A DNA stretch of 42,782 nucleotides from positions 1 to 42,782 of the forward strand of contig JBBRNH010000039.1 in assembly GCA_038230415.1 (NCBI GenBank), written 5' to 3'. The notes below the pieces were generated by a model, which did no database searches, had not been told where the DNA came from, and worked only from the letters and a program-made list of their open reading frames with translations. Below are positions 33,930-42,732 of the stretch, one piece after another. Position numbers and translations under genes: made by a program. Every line of letters begins with the position of its first letter. Position 1 is the stretch's first letter. This DNA is from JBBRNH01 sp038230415 (GTDB taxonomy: Bacteria > Bacteroidota > Bacteroidia > Cytophagales > Spirosomataceae).

Positions 33930-35105
33930 GTGGAAATCGCCAACGCATTCAGTCGCCCATTGATTGAGGAAAATCAGCAAATCGCGTCCCGGTTTGCTGA
34001 TGTGACTGGAGAATTAGATTCCGCTCGGCGGTTTATCAGTGCCAATGAGGCCGAGACATGGGTCGGTCAGACTGCCCGGCCCGCCCTCGCCGGGGCCGAC
34101 AGGCAACCGGAGCGTGACGAAGCAAGGTATAACGCTACAAGCCAACCTGCGCCGATTGCCATTGTACCTGACAATGTATCTAATAAACTGATTAGTAGCG
34201 ATCTAGTAGCCGTGATGAAAAATGTACTTACTCCGGCAGAGAGCACGGCAGAAGCGACTCTGATGGCAGATCAGTATCCGTCATTAGGTACGTTGCCGGT
34301 GCAGTGGGCAGCGCCATTCATTGCAGTATCGGCAACTAAACGCCCTGCTTTGCCGGGGTGGAAACGGCTGATAGATGTTGCCGTATCATTCGTCGTGCTG
34401 CTGCTGTTGTCGCCAATGCTGCTCCTTGTTGCTGCGTGTATCGTGCTTGATTCACGCGGGCCGGTTCTGTATAAATCAAAGCGGGCGGGGACTAATTTTT
34501 ATGTGTTCGATATGTACAAATTTCGGACAATGACCGCCCGGGCCGATCAGCTAATCGAGAGTTTGGCTTCCCACAATATATATGCCAAAGCAGAAGTTAC
34601 AGGGGATGAAATTAACCAAAGTCAACGGGTGTGCGCCGACTGCCGCCTGTCGGGGTTGGTTTGTCAGCGACCGCTATTCGATCAGCATGAGCCAATTTGT
34701 GAACGCCTGTACCTGACAGAGCATGACGAGGCCGCCACGTTTATGAAGTTTCGCAACGATCCACGCATTACCCGGCTCGGTGCTTTTTTGCGAAACAGCA
34801 GCATTGATGAACTCCCGCAGTTGGTGAACGTGCTGCTGGGCGATATGTCGCTGGTGGGCAACCGGCCGCTGCCACTCTACGAAGCCGAGAAACTCACGAC
34901 CGATGAATCGGCGAAGCGGTTCTCCGGGCCAGCCGGGCTGACGGGGCTGTGGCAGGTTAAAAAAAGGGCCAAAGGACAGACCAGGATGTCGGACCGGGAA
35001 CGCATCGCGCTTGACATTGATTACGCGGATAAGGTCTCTTTCCGGCTGGATATGCAGATTATCTGGCAGACGATTTTTAGTCTATGGCAACAGGAGAACG
35101 TGTAG
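33930..35105 (+). CDS. Polyprenyl-phosphate sugar-1-phosphate transferase with Cys-rich insert
   Basis: 391 residues (GTG start). The C-terminal 250 residues are the bacterial sugar transferase core that starts repeat-unit assembly on undecaprenyl phosphate: PGWKRLIDVAVSFV with one membrane segment (150-172), KSKRAGTNFYVFDMYKFRTM, the catalytic-type SSIDELPQLVNVLLGDMSLVG, and PGLTGLWQV-like PAGLTGLWQV. The first 140 residues are low-similarity and probably disordered, not the usual four-helix WbaP/WcaJ front. An insert of about 70 residues contains C235, C238, C245 and C257. It probably primes the polysaccharide of the following genes. The stop overlaps the next gene by 22 bases. Confidence 0.9.
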   Translation: MEIANAFSRPLIEENQQIASRFADVTGELDSARRFISANEAETWVGQTARPALAGADRQPERDEARYNATSQPAPIAIVPDNVSNKLISSDLVAVMKNVLTPAESTAEATLMADQYPSLGTLPVQWAAPFIAVSATKRPALPGWKRLIDVAVSFVVLLLLSPMLLLVAACIVLDSRGPVLYKSKRAGTNFYVFDMYKFRTMTARADQLIESLASHNIYAKAEVTGDEINQSQRVCADCRLSGLVCQRPLFDQHEPICERLYLTEHDEAATFMKFRNDPRITRLGAFLRNSSIDELPQLVNVLLGDMSLVGNRPLPLYEAEKLTTDESAKRFSGPAGLTGLWQVKKRAKGQTRMSDRERIALDIDYADKVSFRLDMQIIWQTIFSLWQQENV

Positions 35106-36028
35106 AGACACATACTTGCGTCTCACCGGCAGGGCCGCCGTTGGTCTCAATTATCACCATCAACTACAATCAGGCCGAGATAACCCGCCAGTTTCTCGAC
35201 TCGGCGCGGTTGCTGACCTACCCGAATTATGAGCTTATCGTGGTTGATAATGCCTCCGAACCCGCCCTCCATACCGTTGTTGACCCGGAGCAGTATGCCG
35301 GGTTACGAATAATCAGAAATGAGAAAAACCTGGGGTTTACGGGCGGCAATAACGCCGGGATGAACGCAGCCACCGGCGACTACCTGTTTATCGTCAATAA
35401 TGATACTGAACTCACCCCGACTTTGCTCACCGAACTCCTGCGCCCTTTTGCCGAGCAGCCCAACGTGGGCGTTACCTGCCCCAAAATCAACTTTTTCGAC
35501 GCGCCCGATATTGTGCAGTTTGCCGGCTACAACCCCATGAATATGTACACCGGCGTGGTGGTGCCGGTTGGGTATCAGCAGTTTGACCATGAACGATACC
35601 ACCACCCCGGCCCCACCTACTTCGCCCACGGGTGCGCTATGCTTGTCAGTCGGGCTGTAGTAAACCGGGTGGGTCGGTTTGCCGACCGTTTTTTTCTGTA
35701 CTACGAAGAACTCGACTGGTCACAGCGGATTCGGGACGCGGGCTTCGTGATTTATTACCAGCCCTCGGCCACCATTTTGCACAAAGAGTCGGTGTCGGTT
35801 GGGCGGCAAAATCCGCTGAAAACCTATTACCTGACCCGCAACCGGATTCTATTAATGCGTCGGCATTGTTCGCCGGTGCAGCGGCTGGTTTTTTACGGGT
35901 ATTTTGCCACCTGCGTACTGCCGAAACACCTGCTGACCTACCTTCTGACCGGGAAATTAAACCACGCCCGGGCGTTTTTGACCGGCATTTTCTGGAATTT
36001 CACGTCTGTCAGTACCTCGTCCGTTTAG
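35084..36028 (+). CDS. Glycosyltransferase family 2 (rhamnosyltransferase-like)
   Basis: 314 residues. GT-A core: VSIITINYNQAEITRQFLD, LIVVDNASE, GFTGGNNAGMNAATGDYLF and the DxD-equivalent VNNDTE; acceptor-side YYEELDWSQRIRDAGF. The arrangement resembles dTDP-rhamnosyltransferases such as RfbN/WbbL, but sugar specificity is not certain. A C-terminal hydrophobic stretch may attach it to the membrane. Its first 15 codons overlap the previous gene and contain a GAGACACA repeat. Confidence 0.9.
   Translation: MATGERVETHTCVSPAGPPLVSIITINYNQAEITRQFLDSARLLTYPNYELIVVDNASEPALHTVVDPEQYAGLRIIRNEKNLGFTGGNNAGMNAATGDYLFIVNNDTELTPTLLTELLRPFAEQPNVGVTCPKINFFDAPDIVQFAGYNPMNMYTGVVVPVGYQQFDHERYHHPGPTYFAHGCAMLVSRAVVNRVGRFADRFFLYYEELDWSQRIRDAGFVIYYQPSATILHKESVSVGRQNPLKTYYLTRNRILLMRRHCSPVQRLVFYGYFATCVLPKHLLTYLLTGKLNHARAFLTGIFWNFTSVSTSSV
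35105..35124. repeat. GAGACACA...TGCGTCTC palindromic repeat, copy 2
   Basis: Same 20-base architecture as 24174-24193 with one mismatch in the stem. It starts at the last base of the sugar transferase stop and is translated as ETHTCVS in the next gene. Confidence 0.6.
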
Positions 36029-36051
36029 TTTGCCAATGGCAAAGAATCACC

Positions 36052-37299
36052 ATGATCGTCTTCTTCCACGTACTTACCGGCCTGTTTTTTCTGCTCCTGT
36101 TTGTGGTGTTCTATACCTACATCGGCTACGGTATGGTGGCGTGGCTGTTGGTGAAACTCCTGCGAAGGCCCAGACGGAAAACAACCGCAACCGATACGCC
36201 CACTGTAGCCACTGACCAACCCGCCGTGACGCTGATTGTGCCGGCCTATAATGAGCGCGACTATCTGCCCGAAAAACTGCACAACTGCCTGATGCAGGAT
36301 TACCCCGCCCACCGCCTGAACCTGTTGTTTGTGATCGAAGGCTCAACCGATGGCTCGGCAGACTACCTCGAAACGATGCGGGCGCAGGTGCCAAACAGCC
36401 TCACAATCATTGGCGGTACGCAGCGGCTTGGTAAAGTTACGGCCATGAATAACGCGATGCGGCAGGTGCAAACCCCGATCACGATCTTTACCGATGCCAA
36501 CACCCACCTCAACGCCGAAGCCGTGAGCCGGTTGGCCGCGTGGTTTTCGGTGGCCGACATCGGTGCCGTAACGGGCGAAAAACGGATTCAGCTTCACGCC
36601 CACGAAGCAGCCGCCGGCAGTGGCGAAGGGCTGTACTGGCGGTATGAATCGTTTCTGAAACGGCTCGATGCCGACTTATACAGCATTGTGGGGGCTGCCG
36701 GTGAACTGTTTGCCATCCGCACCAACCTCTACGAACCCGTTGAGGCCGACACCCTGCTCGACGATTTTGTGATCTCGCTCCGCATTGCCGGGCGCGGCTA
36801 CCGCGTGGCCTACGCGCCGGATGCCTACGCCCTCGAACGCCCCTCGCACTCGGTGGCAGAAGAAATGAAACGCAAAATCAGGATTGCCACCGGCGGCTTT
36901 CAGGCTATGAACCGGCTGGCGTACCTGCTTAACTTTTTCAAATACGGCCTGCTCACGTTTCAGTATGTCTCGCACCGGGTGCTGCGGTGGGCCGTTACGC
37001 CGTTTTGTCTGCCGCTGCTGCTGATCGTGAATGGGGTGTTGCTGCTTCGGCCCGAAAATCAATCGGCGAGGCAGGTATCCCCGTATTTGTGGTGGGTGGT
37101 ATTGGGGCTGCAACTCGCTTTTTATGCCGTAGCCGGCGTGGGGTACGTGCTGGAAAATCGGCAGACCCGTTGGAAATTGACCTTCGTTCCGTTTTATTTT
37201 GTGTTTATGAACTGGTGTGTGCTGGCTGGCTTTGGCCGGTTCTACACCGGCAGTATGGCTGGCTCCGGCCTGTGGGACAAAGCCAAACGGGCAACATGA
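36052..37299 (+). CDS. Membrane glycosyltransferase family 2 (processive-type)
   Basis: 415 residues from the ATG at 36052; an in-frame extension upstream to 35632 overlaps the previous gene in a different frame and is not used. N-terminal membrane helix (about 5-30), GT2 catalytic core (VTLIVPAYNERDYLP, FTDANTHLN, GAVTGEKRI, DTLLDDFVISLRIAGRGY, then KRKIRIATGGFQAM in the QxxRW position), and three hydrophobic segments at the C-terminus. The layout is that of cellulose/hyaluronan-synthase-like enzymes that polymerise and export a glycan. The product is unknown. Confidence 0.9.
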   Translation: MIVFFHVLTGLFFLLLFVVFYTYIGYGMVAWLLVKLLRRPRRKTTATDTPTVATDQPAVTLIVPAYNERDYLPEKLHNCLMQDYPAHRLNLLFVIEGSTDGSADYLETMRAQVPNSLTIIGGTQRLGKVTAMNNAMRQVQTPITIFTDANTHLNAEAVSRLAAWFSVADIGAVTGEKRIQLHAHEAAAGSGEGLYWRYESFLKRLDADLYSIVGAAGELFAIRTNLYEPVEADTLLDDFVISLRIAGRGYRVAYAPDAYALERPSHSVAEEMKRKIRIATGGFQAMNRLAYLLNFFKYGLLTFQYVSHRVLRWAVTPFCLPLLLIVNGVLLLRPENQSARQVSPYLWWVVLGLQLAFYAVAGVGYVLENRQTRWKLTFVPFYFVFMNWCVLAGFGRFYTGSMAGSGLWDKAKRAT

Positions 37300-37302
37300 A
37301 CC

Positions 37303-37337
37303 AAACCCGAAACCCGTAAACTGAATACTGTAAACCG
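37303..37337 (+). repeat. Five heptamers before the O-antigen ligase-like gene
   Basis: AAACCCG (x2), TAAACTG, AATACTG, TAAACCG in tandem fill nearly all of the 41-base gap between two cluster genes. Confidence 0.65.
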
Positions 37338-37340
37338 ATT

Positions 37341-38831
37341 ATGCTTGACCGAATCCTGACCTTAACCGACTACACCCGGCGCGACAATCGCTGGCTGTTC
37401 ACCCTGCTGGGCGTGGCGGTGGCGGTGGTGGCGGGCTGGCTCGTTGGCACTATGGGGCTGGCGGGCGGGGTGCTGGTGGTGGCCCTGCCGGTAGTGGTGA
37501 TTATCCTGATCGGCATTCTTGTTGAACCCCGGTTTGGGTTATTAGTGTATGTCAATCTCAGTTTCAGTATCGGTTTCACCCGCTTTATTCAGGTGGAGGT
37601 GCCGGTTGGTCTGGCCCTCGACGGGGTACTGATGCTGACGTTGATGAGCGTCTTTCTGAACGGCAAGCGCATGGCCTGGCGCAGGCTCCGGCATCCGGTT
37701 TTTTATATGGTTACGGTTTGGCTGTGTTTCACCATTCTGGCCTACTTCAACCCCGAATCACCGTACCCGCCCGCCTGGTTTTTTCACGCCCGGTTTTTCT
37801 CGCTCAACCTGTTTTATATCGTACTCATTACGCTGGTAACTCCCATCACCGTTGGCGATATCCGGTTGCTCATCAAAACCTGGCTGTTCTGGTCGTTTCT
37901 GGCGGCTCTGTGGGCCTTCAAGCAGCAATACATCGGCCTCGAAGAAGCCGAGAATCGGTGGCTGGCCGAGGGCGCGGCCAAAACGCACATCCTGTGGGGG
38001 CAGTTGCGGAGTTTCTCGTTTTACTCGGATGCGTCGCAGTTTGGGGCCGAGATGGCCGGGGTGACGCTGATCTGCCTGATCCGGTTTTTTGAGGATAAAA
38101 AATGGCTGCACAAAGTGGGGTACATCGCTTTAGCCGCTGTGTATTTCTGGGGGTTTGCCGTGTCTGGCACCCGCAGTGCGTTGTTTGTGTTGCTGGCCGG
38201 TTATCCCACGTACTTAGTGCTGCTGCGGCAGCCGCTGCCCATTTTGCGGGGCGTGGCGGTGGCCGCACCCGTTCTGGCAATTCTGCTCTTTACCACCATC
38301 GGTGATTCGAGCTACCAGATTTACCGCATCCGAACGGCCCTGCGCCCCACCAAAGATGAGTCGTTTCTGCTGCGGCTCGAAAACCAGAAACGGCTCCGCA
38401 CCATGCTCAAAGACCTGCCTTTCGGGGCCGGTATCGGCTCGTCGTCCGATACGGGTATGCGGTTTTCGCCCGATTATCCGCTTTCGTCGGTGGCCCCCGA
38501 TAGCTGGTATGTAGAGGTCTGGATCGAAACCGGCATCGTCGGGCTGACGCTCTATCTGCTCATGCTGGCGGGCATTATGGGGTATGGCACGTATAAAGTC
38601 TGGCGGATAAAAGACCCCTGGCTGCAAAAAATTATGATTGCGTTTCTGGCCGAATTTGTCGGTATCTGCTTAATGAGCTACTCAAACCCGACCCTCGGCC
38701 AGTTTCCGACCAGCACGGTGGTGTTTATCGGCTGTGTGCTGTTTACCACCGGCGAACGCTGGGACACCCCCAAACCTGCCGCCCCCGTCCCCCTTGTGCC
38801 GCGCAAACCCGCCCGCTATGAAACCGTTTGA
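37341..38831 (+). CDS. O-antigen ligase/polymerase-like membrane protein
   Basis: 496 residues with about 11-12 hydrophobic helices. A large periplasmic loop before the last helices contains the RLENQKRLRTMLKDLPFGAG stretch and GIGSSSDTGMRF, leading to VAPDSWYVEVWIETGIVGL, the Wzy_C/WaaL-type signature. Such proteins polymerise polysaccharide repeat units or attach them to a lipid carrier in the inner membrane. Here polymerase or ligase cannot be separated. The C-terminal tail is Pro-rich and its last 14 bases overlap the next gene. Confidence 0.87.
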   Translation: MLDRILTLTDYTRRDNRWLFTLLGVAVAVVAGWLVGTMGLAGGVLVVALPVVVIILIGILVEPRFGLLVYVNLSFSIGFTRFIQVEVPVGLALDGVLMLTLMSVFLNGKRMAWRRLRHPVFYMVTVWLCFTILAYFNPESPYPPAWFFHARFFSLNLFYIVLITLVTPITVGDIRLLIKTWLFWSFLAALWAFKQQYIGLEEAENRWLAEGAAKTHILWGQLRSFSFYSDASQFGAEMAGVTLICLIRFFEDKKWLHKVGYIALAAVYFWGFAVSGTRSALFVLLAGYPTYLVLLRQPLPILRGVAVAAPVLAILLFTTIGDSSYQIYRIRTALRPTKDESFLLRLENQKRLRTMLKDLPFGAGIGSSSDTGMRFSPDYPLSSVAPDSWYVEVWIETGIVGLTLYLLMLAGIMGYGTYKVWRIKDPWLQKIMIAFLAEFVGICLMSYSNPTLGQFPTSTVVFIGCVLFTTGERWDTPKPAAPVPLVPRKPARYETV

Positions 38832-39999
38832 GAGTATTGTCTGCGTAGGGCAGGTGGCCTGGGCCGGTGATTTTCAAAAAGCCATTGTGCAGTTGATGAC
38901 CGAACTGGCCGCCCGGCATCCGGTTTTGTACGTTGATTATCAGTACACCCTCAAAGACCTGGCATTAGGGCTGGCGGGCCGGGCGAGCTACGTGCCGGTG
39001 GCGGTGCTGCTGGGCCGGGGCAACGCGCTTACCCGCCAGACCGTAGCCGGTGGGCATACCGTTTACGTCTGGCAACCACCCCTGATGCTGCCCGTAAACT
39101 TTCTGCCGCCCCGGTTGCATGATTGGTTCTCGCGCCAAAACGCGGCCCGGTTAGTCCGGCACCTTCGGCGGGTAATGCAGCAATTAAACATAAGCAAACC
39201 ATTGGTTATCAATGGATTGAATCCGGTTTTTGGCCTGCCCATGCTGGGCGAACTAAGCGAAGCCGGAACCGTCTATTACTGTTTCGATGAGATTGCCAAA
39301 TCAGCCTGGATGCAGCGGCACGGCCCCCGGTTCGAGGGGCCGTATCTGCGCCGGGTCAATGCCGTGATCACCACCTCCGAAACGCTCCGGCATACCAAAC
39401 AGGCCACGCAGCCCAATACCTACTGCGTGAAAAACGGGGTTAATTTCGACCTCTTCCACCAGGCCCGGCAGTTGGCCCGGTCCAATCCGCCAGCCGCGCC
39501 CGTTGTGGGGTATCTCGGCACCGCCGATAATCGCCTTGATTTGCCCTTGCTGCTGCATTGCGCCCTAACCATGCCCGACGTAACGTTTCAGTTTATCGGC
39601 GAGGTGCATGAACCAACCCTGACCCAACAGCTATCGGCCCTGCCGAACGTACAGTTTTTGCCACCCCACCAGCCCGACGCGCTGCCGCCGTTGCTGGCCC
39701 GGTGGTTAGTGGGGATCATTCCGTTTGTCTGCAACGACCACACGTACATGATTTACCCCCTGAAAATCAATGAATACTTAGCGGCTGGCCTGGCGGTGGT
39801 TGCCACCCCGTTTTCGTTACTGGCTGATTTTGACGGTGTAATCGAGGTGGCGGGTAGCCCGGAGCAGTTTACCCTTGCCCTGCGCCGGGCATTGGCCGAC
39901 ATCAGCCCGGCCCGCGTAACGGCCCGCGTTGAGCTGGCCCGGCGTAACACGTGGGCGCACCGGGCCGAAGAGTTTGAAAAAATAGTGGCAAGTGGTTAG
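38818..39999 (+). CDS. Glycosyltransferase, GT-B fold (family 1/4-like)
   Basis: 393 residues from ATG 38818; a reading from 38734 only translates the end of the previous gene. The N-terminal Rossmann half begins FESIVCVGQVAWAGDFQKA. The donor-binding half has VGYLGTADNRLDLPLL, FQFIGEV, VQFLPPH, and the YPLKINEYLAAGLAVVATP segment equivalent to the GT4 EX7E region (only one Glu obvious). It probably adds a sugar to the repeat unit of the cluster. The last codons and stop are within the heptamer repeat. Confidence 0.87.
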   Translation: MKPFESIVCVGQVAWAGDFQKAIVQLMTELAARHPVLYVDYQYTLKDLALGLAGRASYVPVAVLLGRGNALTRQTVAGGHTVYVWQPPLMLPVNFLPPRLHDWFSRQNAARLVRHLRRVMQQLNISKPLVINGLNPVFGLPMLGELSEAGTVYYCFDEIAKSAWMQRHGPRFEGPYLRRVNAVITTSETLRHTKQATQPNTYCVKNGVNFDLFHQARQLARSNPPAAPVVGYLGTADNRLDLPLLLHCALTMPDVTFQFIGEVHEPTLTQQLSALPNVQFLPPHQPDALPPLLARWLVGIIPFVCNDHTYMIYPLKINEYLAAGLAVVATPFSLLADFDGVIEVAGSPEQFTLALRRALADISPARVTARVELARRNTWAHRAEEFEKIVASG

Positions 40000-40128
40000 C
40001 AACGAGTGGCAGGTGATTAGTGGTCAGTGGTCAGTGGCGGGTAGTTAGTGGTACGCTTGCGTCAGCCAACTGATCACTAACCACTAACCACTAACCACTA
40101 ACCACTAACCACTTGCCACCTGCCACTA
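39984..40128. repeat. Heptamer-array inverted repeat between convergent glycosyltransferase genes
   Basis: The right arm has five perfect tandem ACTAACC heptamers (40076-40110) with related flanking units; the left arm (39984-40052) has degenerate units such as AGTGGTC/AGTGGTT that pair with it imperfectly. The TAG stops of both convergent genes (39997-39999 plus, 40126-40128 minus) are inside the array. Confidence 0.8.
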
Positions 40129-40998
40129 AACCCGCAACCAGTCTGCCGGTACTAAATCAGCGACGTTCCAGTCGGGCTTGTTGCAAAACCAGTGGCGGGG
40201 GGCAATCACTACTTTATCGGGGCGGGGGTTGAGCCAGGCTCCCCACCAACTGAACGAACTGTTGGCGATGATGTGGTGGTGGCAGTGCCGCATTAGATAC
40301 AGATCGTCTAAATCGGCATCGGGGCCGGTGTTGACCACCGAAACTGCCGGGACGTTTGCCCGGAAATTTTCGGCTACCCACGTGGGGTCGTCGGTAAAAA
40401 TAAATAGGTTGAGGGCGGGAAACCGACGGAGTAGCTGCCCGATAGCCGCGTGGTAATAAGCAAGGCCGATGAACCCGAACGACCGGCTGAACGCGGGGTG
40501 GGTCACGTAATCGCCCCGGCGAATGTGCAGCGAAACGGGTACATCGGCGCGTTCGATGGCATTTTTGTAGGCCGTAACCAAGTGGCCGCTGCGGGATTGG
40601 GCGGTCAGGTCGCGCCTGATTTGGTCGGCGTGGTCGGCAAAATAGCGTTCTGACTGCCAGAACCCGCTCAGACTGATGATCCTGGCGCGGGTGTGCAACA
40701 CGGCGGGGTCAGCGTGAAAATGCGGTTCGCTGACGAACGTGATGAGTGGATTCAGCCAGCGGGCGGGCAGCAACCGGGCCGCCTTTACCATATACCGATA
40801 CGGCGACGTATCGAACCGCTGGTAGGCTAAGCCCATCGCGTCGAGTTTAAACGTCCGGGGGGTGTCGGTCTCGTATTGCTGCTGGTAGTAGCTCAGGTCG
40901 AGATACAGTTGGCTGTTGGTGTTCAGTGCAAGGCTGCGGGCCAGCGCGTATTGAAATAATTGATTGCCCAAGCCGCTCGTAATCCGGGTAATAATCAT
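40126..40998 (-). CDS. Alpha-1,2-fucosyltransferase-like GT11
   Basis: 290 residues with the GT11 signatures: SGLGNQLFQYALARSLAL at the N-terminus, SLHIRRGDYV (the donor-binding HxRRxDY), and NSSFSWWGAWLNP near the end, followed by VIAPRHW. The family transfers L-fucose from GDP-Fuc to galactose in an alpha-1,2 bond. It is the only minus-strand gene of the cluster, with 25 bases to the divergent gene at 41024. No GDP-fucose synthesis genes are seen. Confidence 0.93.
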   Translation of the reverse strand: MIITRITSGLGNQLFQYALARSLALNTNSQLYLDLSYYQQQYETDTPRTFKLDAMGLAYQRFDTSPYRYMVKAARLLPARWLNPLITFVSEPHFHADPAVLHTRARIISLSGFWQSERYFADHADQIRRDLTAQSRSGHLVTAYKNAIERADVPVSLHIRRGDYVTHPAFSRSFGFIGLAYYHAAIGQLLRRFPALNLFIFTDDPTWVAENFRANVPAVSVVNTGPDADLDDLYLMRHCHHHIIANSSFSWWGAWLNPRPDKVVIAPRHWFCNKPDWNVADLVPADWLRV

Positions 40999-41023
40999 TA
41001 GTTGGTCTTAACTGTAGAAACGT

Positions 41024-41884
41024 ATGTCGTTCTTGTCAAATCCGGGCTGGATAACCCCCTACGACTACCCCTTTGCGGGGTTCGACGCGGTGCCGCAGGC
41101 TGTTTTCGACGAAATAAATGCCCGGTTAGATGCCCGTCCGGTTGCCGAAACGCCGGTGGTTTCGATTCTGATTGCGGCTTATAACGAAGAAATCAACATT
41201 CTCCGTTGCGTGAGTACCCTGGCGAGTCAGCAAACTACGGTTCCCTTCGAGATTATTGCCATCAACAACAACTCTGCCGACCGGACCCAGGATACGATGA
41301 ATAACCTGCACATCAGGCGGTTGTTTCAGCCCATTCAAGGCCCCGGCCCGGCCCGGCAGTTGGGGCAGGAGACCGCGCTCGGCACCTATATTCTCCTGGC
41401 CGATGCCGATTGCCTGTATCCGCCCAACTGGCTCGATGCCATGCTCGGCAAACTCCAGCGTCCCGGTGTGGTGTGCGTGTATGGGCGGTACTCATTCATC
41501 GGTACGCCCGACATTCCGCGCTGGCAACTGCTGCTGCACGAACTTATGAAAGACCTCGTGGCTGAACTCCGGCACGCCAAACGGCCCTACCTCAACGCCT
41601 ACGGCATCAGCATGGGGTATCTGAAATCGGCGGGGCTGGCGGCAGGCTACATCATGCACAACACGCGGGGCGAAGACGGGCGGCTGTGTTTCGACATGAT
41701 GCAGCACGGCACGGTGGCCGCCCTGAAAACCCGGTCGGCACGGGTCTGGACCGGGCCGCGCAGCCTCCTCCGCGACGGAACGCTCTGGCAGGCCATCGGC
41801 AACCGGATTCGCACCGAAGCCGGACGAGTGTTCTCGTACCTGACTCCGCACCCACCCCACGACACCAAAACGTCTAAAAACTAA
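41024..41884 (+). CDS. Glycosyltransferase family 2
   Basis: 286 residues. A 45-residue N-terminal extension precedes the GT-A fold: VSILIAAYNEEINILRCV, IIAINNNSADRTQD, and the DxD-type LLADADCLYPPNW. Acceptor-side segments include GISMGYLKSAGL and NTRGEDGRLCFDM. No membrane helix is evident. The sugar is unknown. It begins 25 bases from the fucosyltransferase start and is followed by another GT2 30 bases after the stop. Confidence 0.87.
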   Translation: MSFLSNPGWITPYDYPFAGFDAVPQAVFDEINARLDARPVAETPVVSILIAAYNEEINILRCVSTLASQQTTVPFEIIAINNNSADRTQDTMNNLHIRRLFQPIQGPGPARQLGQETALGTYILLADADCLYPPNWLDAMLGKLQRPGVVCVYGRYSFIGTPDIPRWQLLLHELMKDLVAELRHAKRPYLNAYGISMGYLKSAGLAAGYIMHNTRGEDGRLCFDMMQHGTVAALKTRSARVWTGPRSLLRDGTLWQAIGNRIRTEAGRVFSYLTPHPPHDTKTSKN

Positions 41885-41913
41885 GTCGTTCGTAGGTTAA
41901 TAACAAGCTGGCT

Positions 41914-42732
41914 GTGACCCACTTCGCCCCCATCACCCTGCTCATCACGCACTACAACCGCAGCCAGTCGCTCCGCCGACTCCTCGAAGCGGTTGCCGGT
42001 CTCAACTGCTCATTTGGCGGTATTGTGGTTTCTGACGATTGCAGCCGTCCCGAACACCTGACGGTATTGCAGCACCTGCGCGACGAATTTGAGTTTGTCC
42101 TTGTCACCACGCCCCAAAACGGCGGTTTGGGCCATAACATTAACAAAGGGCAGGACGCGGTGCAAACGCCCTACACGCTCTATATCCAGGAAGATTTTGT
42201 GCCGCAGCCCGCCTTTATCCCCGAACTGCGGGCCGCATTGGGCTGTATGGAACAGGATTCAACCCTGGACTTCGCCCGGTTTTATGCCTATATTCCGTAT
42301 CCGTACATGACTCCGTATCAGGGCGGATTTTCGGCGATGCACCTGCCGCGCTGGGGCCTCGATTACACCAAAATTTATATGTACAGCGATCATCCGCACC
42401 TGCGCCGAAGCTCATTCCTGCAAAAATTTGGCCGCTACGCCGAGGGCCTGCCGGGCGACAAAACCGAGTACCGGATGTGCATCTCGTTTCTGCAAAACAA
42501 GGGGAAGGGACTGTTTTTCCGGGATTTCAAGGCGTTACTCGCTCAGGAAAATGACACTGCCGAACCAAGCACCATGACCCGTAACTCGCTGACAAACACC
42601 CAAAACCCGGTGATTGCCGCCGTGCGCTACGTGTATCGGCAACTGAAATACAATGCCGACATTCAATTTATGCCGCGTTACCACCCCCAATCGAGCCGTC
42701 GAACCGCCCCTCCTAAAACAGGAGGGGGCTAA
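41914..42732 (+). CDS. Glycosyltransferase family 2, C-terminus encoded by a hairpin repeat
   Basis: 272 residues with a GTG start. GT-A signatures: ITLLITHYNRSQSLRRLLE, GIVVSDDCSRPEHL, GGLGHNINKGQ, and YIQEDF at the DxD-like position. The acceptor half contains GLPGDKTEYRMC. The last residues (TAPPKTGGG) and the TAA are encoded by one arm of the palindrome at 42711-42782, so the original C-terminus may have been replaced when the repeat arrived. Confidence 0.85.
   Translation: MTHFAPITLLITHYNRSQSLRRLLEAVAGLNCSFGGIVVSDDCSRPEHLTVLQHLRDEFEFVLVTTPQNGGLGHNINKGQDAVQTPYTLYIQEDFVPQPAFIPELRAALGCMEQDSTLDFARFYAYIPYPYMTPYQGGFSAMHLPRWGLDYTKIYMYSDHPHLRRSSFLQKFGRYAEGLPGDKTEYRMCISFLQNKGKGLFFRDFKALLAQENDTAEPSTMTRNSLTNTQNPVIAAVRYVYRQLKYNADIQFMPRYHPQSSRRTAPPKTGGG

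Noticed and set aside
40076..40110. CRISPR or origin iterons from the ACTAACC repeats
   Set aside because: Units of 7 bases have no spacers, no cas or rep gene is near, and similar heptamer arrays with other sequences occur in several gaps.
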